Shown: positions 1 to 8,480 of the stretch, one piece after another
How positions within the stretch are numbered: the first letter of the stretch is position 1
Layout: every line of letters starts with the position of its first letter
Assembly (NCBI RefSeq): GCF_900096585.1
Contig: NZ_FMYH01000007.1
Location: 1-64,000 of the forward strand
From: Sanguibacter gelidistatuariae
GTDB taxonomy: Bacteria; Actinomycetota; Actinomycetes; Actinomycetales; Cellulomonadaceae
DNA length: 64,000 nt
Direction of reading: 5' to 3'
Translations under genes and position numbers: made by a program
Notes under the pieces: generated by a model
Database searches by the model: none
Seen by the model: only the letters and a program-made list of their open reading frames with translations
What the model was told of the DNA's origin: nothing

Positions 1-357
1 AGCACGGGACGTCCCGCAAGAGACGGATCCGGCGTCCATGACTGAGGGCCACCGTCCCGCACCGCCGGCACCCTTGCCGCTCCCAGGGCGTCTCGATAGT
101 CATCGTCAGTTCACCGCCCGAGCGGACGACGGCAACCACATGGACGCCGTCCAGATCGACGATCGTGTCCGAGCGCGAGCAGTACGAATCGGACGTGGTG
201 CAGCAGGTCACAGTAGGCTTGGTCAACGTCGAGGTCCTCGTGGAGCAGTGGCTTAGTCACTACTGATCCTGAGGGCCTCGACCTACGTCACCACGGACCC
301 CGTGCGCATCGGCGCGTCACGCTCCTCCCACCGCAACTCTGATGAGCCCTCAATCAG
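1..357. other. Upstream region with no convincing gene
   Basis: No reading frame here is recognisable. A 33-codon stretch from a GTG at 165 to a TGA at 264 has protein-like composition (many Glu, Gln and Val), but it has no ribosome binding site and no family I recognise. I looked for the missing N-terminal part of the permease that begins at 358. In its frame there are two consecutive stops at 340-345, and no other frame gives a convincing transmembrane N-terminus. Confidence 0.4.
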
Positions 358-1776
358 GTGTTCTCCGGCTTCGGCGACCCGGTGATCGTGTTCATCGCAG
401 CACTCTTTGTGGTCAGCGATGGGCTCGATGCCTCCGGGGTGACGGCGTGGGCGGGTCAGCACCTGGTCGAGAAGGCGGGGGACTCCCGGCGCAAGCTGGT
501 TGTGCTCATCATGGGCTTGGTGGCCCTGGTCACCGCGCTGATCAGCGTGAACGGTGCCGTCGCGGCGCTGCTGCCGATGGTGGTGGTGACCGCCGTCCGG
601 CTCAAGCTCAGCCCGTCGCGATTCCTCATCCCGCTCGCCTTCGGCGCACATGCCGGCTCCCTGCTCGTCATGACCGGGACGCCGGTGAACGTGCTGGTCT
701 CGGAGATGGCGGTGTCGGTCGGTGAACGGTCTTTCGGGTTCTTCGAGTTCGCGTTGGTGGGGATCCCGCTCGTCGTCGGGACGATCCTCATCGTCGTGTT
801 CTTCGGCCCGCGCCTGCTCCCCGAGCGGGTGGCCGACTCGATCCCGCGTGACCTGAGCCAGCACGCCCGGACCCTCGAGCTCCAGTACTCCTTGCCCAAG
901 GACATCGACCTGATCAGCCGGGAGGCGGGCGCGACCGAGGTCGTTGTCGCTCCGCGCTCGGACCTGATCGGGCAGTCGGTGTTCCCGGGCATGGTCACAG
1001 AGAGCGGCGACCTGGTCATCGCGGCGATCCAGCGCGCCGGCGAGGACCGTGGCCGCACCGTCCTGGTGGCTGGGGACACCCTGCTGCTGCGCGGCTCGTG
1101 GGATGCGCTCGACATCAACACGATCGACTCGGACGTGATCGTGGTGGACGCCCCGCAGAAGATCCGCCGCCAGGCGGTGCCCATGGGCCCCAAGGCCAAG
1201 GCGGCGCTGGCGATCGTGCTGGGCATGGTCGTGCTGCTCGCCACGGGGCTGGTTCCCGCATCGGTCGCGGCGCTGTTGGCTGCCTGCGCGATGGTCCTGC
1301 TGCGGGTCCTGACCGTCTCCGAGGCGCACCGGTCGGTCTCATGGACCACGTTGTTGCTGGTGGGCGGCATGATCCCGCTCTCGGTCGCGATCGAGGTGAC
1401 GGGCGTCGCGGACGCCATCGCGACGGGCCTGATCGATGTGATCGGCGCGGAACGCCCCCACCTGCTGGTCCTGGGGATCGCGGTCGTCACAGTGGTCCTG
1501 GGGCAGCTGATCAGCAACATGGCGACGGCCCTGATCATCGCCCCGATCGCGATCGCGGTCGCGGTCGACGCCGGCATCTCCCCGCTGCCCCTGCTCATGG
1601 CTGTGACGGTCGCCGCTGCGGCGTCGTTCCTGACCCCGGTGGCGACGCCAGCCAACACGATGGTGATGGGGCCGGGCGGGTACCGATTCAGCGACTACTG
1701 GAAGCTCGGGCTCCCGCTCGCGGTGTTCTTTGTCGCCGTCGCGACCCTCTTGGTCCCGCTCATCTGGCGCTTCTAG
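358..1776 (+). CDS. SLC13/DASS-type permease with TrkA-C domain, probably N-terminally truncated
   Basis: Integral-membrane anion/citrate-type permease of the SLC13 (ArsB/NhaD-like) superfamily. The visible 472 residues begin inside the first conserved block (SGFGDPVIVFIAALFVVS), which in full-length relatives follows about 50-60 residues carrying one or two membrane helices. A soluble TrkA-C (RCK-C) domain lies at about residues 185-250 (GQSVFPGM...GDLVIAAIQR...GDTLLLRG), followed by the second membrane half with the conserved region QLISNMATALIIAP and the motif TPVATPANTMVMGPGGY near the C-terminus. The GTG at 358 has no clear ribosome binding site, and two in-frame stops lie just upstream at 340-345 although the codons between them and 358 still read like family sequence. 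It may be a 5'-decayed gene or a real short form. The transported anion cannot be read from sequence. Confidence 0.7.
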   Translation: MFSGFGDPVIVFIAALFVVSDGLDASGVTAWAGQHLVEKAGDSRRKLVVLIMGLVALVTALISVNGAVAALLPMVVVTAVRLKLSPSRFLIPLAFGAHAGSLLVMTGTPVNVLVSEMAVSVGERSFGFFEFALVGIPLVVGTILIVVFFGPRLLPERVADSIPRDLSQHARTLELQYSLPKDIDLISREAGATEVVVAPRSDLIGQSVFPGMVTESGDLVIAAIQRAGEDRGRTVLVAGDTLLLRGSWDALDINTIDSDVIVVDAPQKIRRQAVPMGPKAKAALAIVLGMVVLLATGLVPASVAALLAACAMVLLRVLTVSEAHRSVSWTTLLLVGGMIPLSVAIEVTGVADAIATGLIDVIGAERPHLLVLGIAVVTVVLGQLISNMATALIIAPIAIAVAVDAGISPLPLLMAVTVAAAASFLTPVATPANTMVMGPGGYRFSDYWKLGLPLAVFFVAVATLLVPLIWRF

Positions 1777-1983
1777 GCGACGACATAGGCGCTTCCAGAC
1801 GGCGCACCAGCGGCACTTCTAGGTGGCGCCGGTGACACTCGCCGATAACGAGAGGCCAATGCGTCAATTCCGCGCCATCGGGTGCGTAGTATCACGCCAT
1901 ACGGCGTGGGTACCAGGGCGCCCAACGTAGTCTGACGACGATTTGAACAGAGCCCTGTCACACCTTGAAAAGGACGGTCCTTC

Positions 1984-2367
1984 GTGAACTTCTGGAACTT
2001 CTTCTGGCTCCTCTTCGTAGCCTTTGCATTCATCGCCTACCTCTCCATCCTGCTCTCGGTCGTCCGCGACATCTTCCGTGACGACAAGCACAGCGGGCTG
2101 TGGAAGGCCGTCTGGTTCCTCTTCCTTGTCTTCGTGCCGTTCCTGACCGCCCTGGTCTACCTCATCATCCACTCGCGTGACATGGCCGAGCACCAGGCCA
2201 AGGCGCAGGTCAACGCACAGGCCGAGGTGCAGGACTACATCCGCCGCGCCGCCGGACGCAACGCGGCTGGTGAGCTTGCCGAGGCGGCGCAGCTGCTCAA
2301 GGACGGCGTCCTCTCCGAGGCGGAGTTCGCCCAGCTCAAGGCCAAGGTGCTCGCCGACGCATCCTGA
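1984..2367 (+). CDS. Small membrane protein with PLDc_N and SHOCT domains
   Basis: A 127-residue protein with two N-terminal membrane helices (about residues 4-27 and 42-63) in a phospholipase D-nuclease N-terminal (PLDc_N) arrangement: short WxxFxxL-type helix, charged loop RDIFRDDKHSGLWKAVW, second helix. The C-terminal about 30 residues form a SHOCT motif (AAQLLKDGVLSEAEFAQLKAKVL), a short module often found at the ends of membrane or oligomerising proteins. The GTG start is preceded by an AAAGGA-like site at about 1970. This architecture is common in Actinobacteria, and its function is unknown. It lies between the SLC13-type permease and the AbgT gene and is probably transcribed separately, because more than 200 bp separate it from the permease. 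Confidence 0.8.
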   Translation: MNFWNFFWLLFVAFAFIAYLSILLSVVRDIFRDDKHSGLWKAVWFLFLVFVPFLTALVYLIIHSRDMAEHQAKAQVNAQAEVQDYIRRAAGRNAAGELAEAAQLLKDGVLSEAEFAQLKAKVLADAS

Positions 2368-2424
2368 TTGACCAGTCCCCGCCGGCTTGACTGCGTCGGC
2401 TCGCACAGAACGAATGGAGCGGAG

Positions 2425-3960
2425 ATGTCTAAGACTCCGGTGGCCGCGGATACGTCCAAGGCAAAGAGATCCCCGCTGCAGGCTGTGCTCGACGGGGTCG
2501 AGGCGGTGGGGGACAAGGTTCCTCACCCCGCGATCATCTTCGTCGTCCTCATCGGGATCGTCATGGCGGGCTCGCAGATCTTTGCGTGGACCGGGGCGAG
2601 CGTCACGTACGAGAATGCGAACATCGTCACCGACGAGATCGAGACGATCACGGTCTCGGTGCGCAGCCTGCTCGACGCGGACGGCATCAAGTTCATCTTC
2701 ACCTCGGCGGTGGACAACTTCAACAACTTCGGCGTGGTCGGCGTCATCCTCGTCGCCATGCTCGGTGTGGGTCTCGCCGAAGAGGTCGGGCTCATCTCCG
2801 CGATGATCCGCCGTCTGGTGATCCTCACCCACCCCCGCCTGATCACCTTCATGGTGGTCTTCCTCGGTGTGCTGTCCTCGGTCGCGACCGACGCCGGCTA
2901 TCTCGTGCTCATCCCGCTCGGTGCGGCGATCTTCCACAGCCTTGGCCGCCACCCGCTTGCCGGCCTCGCGGCCGCCTTCGGTGGTGTGGCCGCCGGATTC
3001 GGCGTCAACATCCTCATCACGCCCTTCGACGGGATGGTGACCGAGGTCGCCAACGAGGCACTGCACACGGTCAGCCCACTGACCCTGGACGTCACCGCGA
3101 ACCTCTACTTCGGCATCGTCTCGACCCTCTTCGTGGCGATCGTCTGCACGATCATCACCGACAAGTTTGTCGAGCCGCGCCTGGGCGCCTACGAAGGCGC
3201 CCCGCCCGAGCACACCGACGCGCTCGACGACGACGAGAAGCGCGGCCTGAAATTCGCCTTCCGCGCCATGATCGTCTCCGTGCTCGTCCTGCTCGCGCTC
3301 GCCCTCCCGACGGGAGCCCCCCTCAAGGGCTCCTTCCTCAGCGCGATCATCTTCGTCGTCATGGCGGTCTTCCTGGCCACAGGTATCGCCTACGGCTACG
3401 GTGCCAAGACGATCAAGAGCTCGACGGACATCATCAACCCGATCGTCAAGACGTTCTCTGGCCTGGCCGGGCTGATCTTCCTGCTGCTGATCATCAGCCA
3501 GTTCATCGCGTACTTCAACTACTCCAACCTGGCCACGGTCGGCGCGGTGAACATGGCCGACGCGTTGGAGGAGTCCAACGTGTCGAGCTTCTGGCTGCTG
3601 CTCGGCTTCGTCGCGATCGTGCTCCTGGTCGATGTCGTGATGCCGGGCGGGCTGCCCGCCTGGGCCATCCTCGCCCCGATCTTCGTGCCGCTGTTCTGGA
3701 ACCTGGGAGTAGGCCCGGACGTCGTGCTGGCCGCCTACCGCGTGGGCGACTCCCCGATGAACGCGCTCACCCCGCTCATGCCGTACTTCGCGCTGATCGT
3801 GACCTTCGCCCAGAAGTACCGCCCCAAGGCCGGCGTGGGCACGATCGTCTCGCTCATGCTGCCGTACTCCACGGTGCTCATCGTCACCTGGACCGCGCTG
3901 TTCCTGGCCTGGTTCGGCCTCGGGCTGCCCTTCGGCCCCGGCGACATCCCGCACCCATAG
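2425..3960 (+). CDS. abgT: AbgT family transporter
   Basis: Member of the AbgT family of ion-coupled transporters; the founding member imports p-aminobenzoyl-glutamate, and other members have been linked to sulfonamide efflux. The start is set at the ATG at 2425 because GGAGCGGAG lies just upstream; the open frame extends further 5' but without a ribosome binding site. The 511 residues match the family length. Visible features are an N-terminal HPAIIFV segment, a long run of hydrophobic helices, the central stretch DAGYLVLIPLGAAIF, and the C-terminal block GDSPMNALTPLMPYFALI. The M17 aminopeptidase follows 39 bp downstream on the same strand, so the two are probably an operon for importing and hydrolysing an amide or peptide substrate. 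That coupling is inferred. Confidence 0.88.
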   Translation: MSKTPVAADTSKAKRSPLQAVLDGVEAVGDKVPHPAIIFVVLIGIVMAGSQIFAWTGASVTYENANIVTDEIETITVSVRSLLDADGIKFIFTSAVDNFNNFGVVGVILVAMLGVGLAEEVGLISAMIRRLVILTHPRLITFMVVFLGVLSSVATDAGYLVLIPLGAAIFHSLGRHPLAGLAAAFGGVAAGFGVNILITPFDGMVTEVANEALHTVSPLTLDVTANLYFGIVSTLFVAIVCTIITDKFVEPRLGAYEGAPPEHTDALDDDEKRGLKFAFRAMIVSVLVLLALALPTGAPLKGSFLSAIIFVVMAVFLATGIAYGYGAKTIKSSTDIINPIVKTFSGLAGLIFLLLIISQFIAYFNYSNLATVGAVNMADALEESNVSSFWLLLGFVAIVLLVDVVMPGGLPAWAILAPIFVPLFWNLGVGPDVVLAAYRVGDSPMNALTPLMPYFALIVTFAQKYRPKAGVGTIVSLMLPYSTVLIVTWTALFLAWFGLGLPFGPGDIPHP

Positions 3961-3999
3961 ACATCTGTTTAGCCTTGTCAACACAGTGAGGACGATTCG

Positions 4000-5538
4000 A
4001 TGACCGCAGGTCAGCACAGGCTCATCCCGGAGACCTTCTCCCCGGCCCCTTCGCGCGAGGTCCTGGAGGGGCTCGTGGTCTCGGTGGTCGAGGCCGTCGG
4101 CGCAGACGTCCAGGCCGCCGGGTACCCGGTTGCGATCGGCGGCGCGATCCCCGCCGAGATTGGCCTGGACTGGGCCGAGCTGGGCCACGTCGGCTTCGAG
4201 GGCAAGGTCGGTCAGACCTTCGTCCTGGCTCGCCACGACGCCACCTCGGTCGTCGCCGTGGGCATCGGCGAGGCCGATGCCCTCGACGCGGCTGCCCTGC
4301 GCGACGTCGCAGCAGCGTTTGCGCGCGCGGCCGCCCGTTACGAGACGGTCGCCCTCGTGCTGCCGGAGGCGCCCGCGGTGCCCCTCGACGTCGTCGGGCA
4401 GGTCGTGGTGGAGGGTGCGCTGCTCGCGCGCTACCGCTACAACGCGCTCAAGACGGCACCCAAGGACGTCGCGCTGACGTCCGTGGAGATCGTGGCCACG
4501 ACCGACCGCCAGGCGGTCGTCACCGGCGCCGAGCGCGGGATGATCATCTCGGCCGCCGCGTCGCTGTCCCGTGACCTGGCGAACACCCCGCCCGGACACC
4601 TCACCGCCGCAGACCTGGGCGACCTCGCCCTCGCGATCGGCCCTGAGCACGGCGTCGAGGTGACCACCTTCGACAAGGCGCAGCTCATCGAGCTGGGCTG
4701 CGGCGGGCTGCTCGGCGTCAACGCCGGGTCGACCGACGAGCCGCGGATGATCCAGCTGCGCTACACACCCACCGATGCCGACGGCGTCCGGCTCGCCCCG
4801 AGCGGGACGCTCGCGCTGGTCGGCAAGGGCATCATGTACGACTCCGGCGGCATCAGCCTCAAGCCGTCCGACCCGATGCACCTGGCCATGAAGATGGACA
4901 TGTCGGGTGCGGCCGCGGTGCTCGCGGCCCTGACCGCGCTGCGCGGGCTCGGCTGCACCACGGCCGTGACCGCCTTCCTCATGTGCACCGACAACATGCC
5001 CTCGGGATCGGCCACCAAGCTCGGCGACGTGCTCACGATCCGCAACGGGACGACCGTCGAGGTCAAGAACACCGACGCCGAGGGCCGCCTGGTCATGTCC
5101 GACGCGCTCGTGCTCGCGGCCGAGGAAGCCCCGGACGCGATCATCGACATCGCGACGCTGACCGGCGCCGCCCTCGTGGCGCTGGGGTCGGCGACGGCAG
5201 CGGTCCTGGGCAACAACCAAGACCTCATCGACCAGGCACGTGCTGCCTCGGCCACGAGCGACGAGCGGATCTGGCAGCTGCCGCTCGAGCACCGTTACCG
5301 CGAGCAGCTCAACTCCGATATCGCCGATATCTCGAACATGGGCGGCAAGTTCGCTGGTGCGACGACGGCGGCGCTCTTCCTCGCGGAGTTCGTCGATGGC
5401 ATCCCGTGGGCCCACATCGACATCGCGGGGACGATGCAGTCGGACACTGACGACTCGTGGCGTTCGCGCGGGGCGACTGGCTTCGGTGCGCGCCTGCTGA
5501 TCGACCTGGCACTCAACTTCCGCGTGCCGACCGCCTGA
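4000..5538 (+). CDS. pepA: Leucyl aminopeptidase, M17 family
   Basis: Dimetal cytosolic aminopeptidase that removes N-terminal residues from peptides. The 512 residues carry the M17 catalytic C-terminal domain: VGKGIMYDSGGISLKPSD with the metal/active-site Lys and Asp, MKMDMSGAAAV, and the signature NTDAEGRL at about residues 357-364 followed by MSDALVLA. The N-terminal macro-like domain occupies about residues 1-170. The ATG at 4000 sits 39 bp after the AbgT gene, with AGTGAGGA upstream. Pairing with AbgT recalls the E. coli abgT-abgAB arrangement, in which transporter and hydrolase act on aminobenzoyl-glutamate, but this hydrolase is M17 and not the M20 AbgA/B type. The physiological substrate is therefore open. 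Confidence 0.92.
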   Translation: MTAGQHRLIPETFSPAPSREVLEGLVVSVVEAVGADVQAAGYPVAIGGAIPAEIGLDWAELGHVGFEGKVGQTFVLARHDATSVVAVGIGEADALDAAALRDVAAAFARAAARYETVALVLPEAPAVPLDVVGQVVVEGALLARYRYNALKTAPKDVALTSVEIVATTDRQAVVTGAERGMIISAAASLSRDLANTPPGHLTAADLGDLALAIGPEHGVEVTTFDKAQLIELGCGGLLGVNAGSTDEPRMIQLRYTPTDADGVRLAPSGTLALVGKGIMYDSGGISLKPSDPMHLAMKMDMSGAAAVLAALTALRGLGCTTAVTAFLMCTDNMPSGSATKLGDVLTIRNGTTVEVKNTDAEGRLVMSDALVLAAEEAPDAIIDIATLTGAALVALGSATAAVLGNNQDLIDQARAASATSDERIWQLPLEHRYREQLNSDIADISNMGGKFAGATTAALFLAEFVDGIPWAHIDIAGTMQSDTDDSWRSRGATGFGARLLIDLALNFRVPTA

Positions 5539-5566
5539 GAGCTCGCAACACAACTGGAGGACCACG

Positions 5567-6040
5567 ATGAACCGACACCATCTCTCCCGGCTGCTACCGC
5601 TCGGCGTGGCGGTCGCGCTGATCGCTCTCGCCGGCTGCGGGAGCGACCACCCGGACGACTCCTCCACGAGCGAGACCAGTGCGGCCACCTCGCTCTTCGT
5701 CACGGGTCCGCCCGACGGCGTCTCGGTTCCGGCCGATACGGCCGCCGGAGCGGGATGGGCGAAGGACCGCAAGGGCGAGATCTGGGTCCTCACGTACGGG
5801 AGCAGCACCAACCCGCGGATCGCCGTGAGCGCGACCGCAGACGGCCAGACCGTGACCGTCGTGATCGCCGAGGCATACCCGGGGAAGCCGGCGACTGCCG
5901 ACTTCGTCCCGTCGACGTCATACGTCGCGGTGCCCGAGAGCGTGGACAGCGAGACCCCGGTCACCGTCGTGCTGGGTGATCTGGGCACCGCTGAGATCAA
6001 GGACCTCGCGAGGCCCGGTTGGGTCCTGAGCGGCTCCTGA
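5567..6040 (+). CDS. Predicted secreted lipoprotein, function unknown
   Basis: 157 residues with a classical lipoprotein signal peptide: basic start, hydrophobic core and lipobox LAGC, the Cys at about residue 24, followed by an acidic, Ser/Thr-rich linker. The mature part is about 110 residues, probably beta-rich, and contains one Trp-rich segment (GAGWAKDRKGEIWVLTYGSS). I do not recognise a family. The ATG follows a clear GGAGG-type site, and the gene is the last of the unit abgT-pepA-lipoprotein before a strong bidirectional hairpin. It is likely attached to the outer face of the membrane. Confidence 0.65.
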   Translation: MNRHHLSRLLPLGVAVALIALAGCGSDHPDDSSTSETSAATSLFVTGPPDGVSVPADTAAGAGWAKDRKGEIWVLTYGSSTNPRIAVSATADGQTVTVVIAEAYPGKPATADFVPSTSYVAVPESVDSETPVTVVLGDLGTAEIKDLARPGWVLSGS

Positions 6041-6041
6041 G

Positions 6042-6087
6042 GCACGACGACGGCCCACCGGATTTTTCCGGTGGGCCGTCGTCGTGC
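6042..6087. terminator. Bidirectional hairpin terminator
   Basis: Perfect 20-bp inverted repeat (6042-6061 and 6068-6087) around a six-base loop that includes a run of T. It lies between the convergent lipoprotein gene and the MFS gene and can serve both. Confidence 0.85.
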
Positions 6088-6103
6088 ACTGGGAAGGGCT
6101 GGA

Positions 6104-7579
6104 TCAGCCCATGTGGACGACGTCGGGTGAGTCGAGGAGGTCCTTCTTGGTCACCTTGATGAGGAAGAAGGAGATCGGCGCAGCGCACAGGATGAGCGCT
6201 CCAGCCCATACGAAGGCCACCGAGTATCCGTCCACGAGCGCCTCGAGGGGCTCGGCGCCGGCGGCGACCGAGGTTGTGACCGCAGCGGCGTAGAACGCGG
6301 TGATCAGCGCGGTGCCGATCGAGCCGCCGATCTGCTGGGCGGAGGAGACCGCGGCGCTCGCGACGCCGGCGTCGTGCTCGTCCACCCCGGACAGGGCGAC
6401 GTTCTGCAGCGGCACGAAGAGGCACGCGAGGCCCATGCCGAGCATGATGACGCCGGGCAGCACCTGGGTCGCGTAGCTGCCGTCCACGGTCACGAAGGTG
6501 GCCAGGTAGAACAGGCCTGCGGCCGCGATGATCGGCCCGACGGTCATCGGCAGACGCGCGCCCACCTGCGGGAGGACCTTGGACAGGATCGGCGCGCAGA
6601 TCATGATGGTCACGGTCATCGGCAGCGAGGCGACGCCGGCCATGATCGGGCTGTAGGCCAGGACGATCTGGAAGTAGAACGTCAGGAACAGCAGGCCGCC
6701 GAGCAGTGCGGCACCGACCAGCATGGCGACCAGGAACGCGCCGCCGCGGGTCTTGTGCGCCACGACCCGCAGCGGGAGCAGCGGGTGGTTCGTGCGAGCC
6801 TCGACCCACACGAAGACGAGGAGCAGCACGACGCCGAGCGCGAGGAAGCCGAGCGTCTCGGCGCGCACCCAGCCGTTCTCGGCCTGGGCGAAGCCGAAGA
6901 CGAGGGACGCCAGCCCGGCGACCACGAGGATCGTGCCGGGGAGGTCGTAGCGGGTGTCGCCGTGTGCGCGGCTCTCGCGGATGAGCGGCCAGCCGGCGAT
7001 CACCGCGACCGCGGCGATCGGGATGTTGACGAGCAGGCACCAGTGCCACGAGGCATATTCGGTGAGCACACCGCCCAGGAGCAGGCCGATCGCGGCACCT
7101 CCGCCGGCGATCGCGCCGAAGACTGCGAAGGCCTTGATCCGGTCCTTGCCCGAGGGGAAGGTGATCGTGAGGATCGCCAGCGCGGCGGGAGCCAGCAGGG
7201 CGGCGAAGGCGCCCTGCAGCCCGCGGGCGGCGAGCAGCATCTCGGTCGAGGTGGCGAGGCCGCCGATCCCGGAGGCGACGGCGAAGCCGATCATGCCGAG
7301 CATGAAGGTGCGCTTGCGGCCCCAGTAGTCGGCGATCCGCCCGCCGAGCAGCAGCAGGGAGCCGAAGGCGAGGGCGTAGATGGTGACGACCCACGTGCGG
7401 TCGCCGTCGGACATGCCGAGGTCGATCTGGGCGGCTGGGAGGGCGATGTTCACGATGGTCCCGTCGAGGACGACCATGAGCTGGGTGAGAGAGATGACGG
7501 CGAGGAGCCACCAGCGGCGCGGGTGGTTGGCCGGGTGATCGGCCGCCTCGAGGGGCGATAGAGGTGCTGCTGAAGTCAT
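6104..7579 (-). CDS. MFS multidrug efflux transporter, DHA2 (EmrB/QacA) family
   Basis: Proton-driven drug exporter. The 491 residues fit the 14-helix DHA2 family. Helix 1 carries the motif LDGTIVNIALP (family motif D1), the loop after helix 2 carries GGRIADYWGRKRTFM (motif A), and motif C appears as GGGAAIGLLLGGVLTEYASWHW. The C-terminal half includes GVASAAVSSAQQIGGSIGTAL. It is divergent from a TetR regulator only 53 bp away, and a near-perfect palindrome lies between the two, so it is very probably repressed by that regulator and induced by an unknown compound. A bidirectional terminator lies just beyond its stop codon. Confidence 0.9.
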   Translation of the reverse strand: MTSAAPLSPLEAADHPANHPRRWWLLAVISLTQLMVVLDGTIVNIALPAAQIDLGMSDGDRTWVVTIYALAFGSLLLLGGRIADYWGRKRTFMLGMIGFAVASGIGGLATSTEMLLAARGLQGAFAALLAPAALAILTITFPSGKDRIKAFAVFGAIAGGGAAIGLLLGGVLTEYASWHWCLLVNIPIAAVAVIAGWPLIRESRAHGDTRYDLPGTILVVAGLASLVFGFAQAENGWVRAETLGFLALGVVLLLVFVWVEARTNHPLLPLRVVAHKTRGGAFLVAMLVGAALLGGLLFLTFYFQIVLAYSPIMAGVASLPMTVTIMICAPILSKVLPQVGARLPMTVGPIIAAAGLFYLATFVTVDGSYATQVLPGVIMLGMGLACLFVPLQNVALSGVDEHDAGVASAAVSSAQQIGGSIGTALITAFYAAAVTTSVAAGAEPLEALVDGYSVAFVWAGALILCAAPISFFLIKVTKKDLLDSPDVVHMG

Positions 7580-7600
7580 GAAGTCGATAATCCTTTACGG

Positions 7601-7616
7601 AACGAACTAGTTGGTT
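7601..7616. promoter_or_regulatory. Candidate TetR operator
   Basis: AACGAACTAGTTGGTT is a 16-bp palindrome with a single mismatched pair, centred on CTAG. It lies in the 53-bp gap between the divergent MFS and TetR genes, where a repressor would cover both promoters. An ACTAGTT core is typical of operators for small actinobacterial TetR proteins. Confidence 0.7.
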
Positions 7617-7632
7617 GGGTTAGAATAACAGC

Positions 7633-8202
7633 ATGAGGATCGACGGCAAGGCCACCAAGGCGCGGATCCTCGATGCCGCGCGCATCGAGTTCGCCGAGCA
7701 CGGGCTCGCCGGGGCGAGGGTCGACCGTATCGCCGCGGCAGCGCACGCCAACAAGGAGCGGCTCTACGCCTACTTCGGGGACAAGCGTTCTCTCTTCCTG
7801 GCGACGATCGAGGAGAACATCGACATGCTCGCCGACGCCATCATCTTCACCCCGGAAGACCTTCCGGGCTTCGCCGGAGCAGTCTTCGACCACGTCAGCG
7901 CGCACCCCGAGCACGCCAGGATACTCTCCTGGGCGCGGTTGGAGGGGGAGGGGGATGCGATCGCAGCGGCCAAGCGCATACTTCAGGGCCGCGACGGGCA
8001 CACGGTCGCGGCGGCGCAGGCCGACGGCGCCGTCGACCCTCGCTGGCACGAGGACGACCTGATCACGATGCTGTTTGCGGTCGCGACGGGCTGGGAGCAG
8101 ACTCCCGGACTGTTCGCGAGCGAGGGCAGCGGCGACAGCGACATTCGGGCCCGCCGCCGCGAGGGCGTCGTCCTGGCTGCCTGCAAGATGGTCGCGCCGT
8201 AG
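7633..8202 (+). CDS. TetR family transcriptional regulator
   Basis: 189 residues. The N-terminal helix-turn-helix is visible at about residues 8-54 (ILDAARIEFAEHGLAGARVD, RIAAAAHANKERLYAYF), followed by a ligand-binding domain with a hydrophobic core and a C-terminal region of the TetR_C type. It is divergent from the DHA2 efflux gene with a shared palindromic operator, so the likely role is local repression of the pump and autorepression. The ligand is unknown. The ATG at 7633 follows AGAATAACAGC and lacks a strong Shine-Dalgarno, so the transcript may be leaderless or nearly so. Confidence 0.9.
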   Translation: MRIDGKATKARILDAARIEFAEHGLAGARVDRIAAAAHANKERLYAYFGDKRSLFLATIEENIDMLADAIIFTPEDLPGFAGAVFDHVSAHPEHARILSWARLEGEGDAIAAAKRILQGRDGHTVAAAQADGAVDPRWHEDDLITMLFAVATGWEQTPGLFASEGSGDSDIRARRREGVVLAACKMVAP

Positions 8203-8220
8203 CGCCAGCCCCCGCTCCTG

Positions 8221-8265
8221 AATGAGAAGAACCCCCGGTCCGTAGGACCGGGGGTTCTTCTCATT
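8221..8265. terminator. Bidirectional hairpin terminator
   Basis: Perfect 21-bp inverted repeat with a GTA loop (8242-8244), rich in GC at the top and ending in AT-rich flanks. It separates the TetR gene from the convergent tRNA-Pro gene. Confidence 0.85.
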
Positions 8266-8270
8266 AGCTC

Positions 8271-8345
<75 letters not shown>

Positions 8346-8480
8346 AGCTGCTTCAGCGCGCACGCCATGACTTCGACGTGTGTGTTGGAGCCTGATCAGA
8401 ATAGCGGACAACGGGCCCCACACGAAACTGGCTGGTCCGTGTCGGTGCGCCCGGCAGGTCAGCGGCGGGCCGCAGGTGGG

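Noticed and set aside
165-266. 33-codon ORF with a protein-like C-terminus
   Set aside because: No ribosome binding site, no known family and no partner. It is mentioned in the region note only.
1864-6045. 1393-codon open frame on the minus strand
   Set aside because: It runs antisense to five well-supported genes and has the His/Arg/Asp/Gly-rich composition typical of shadow frames in high-GC DNA.
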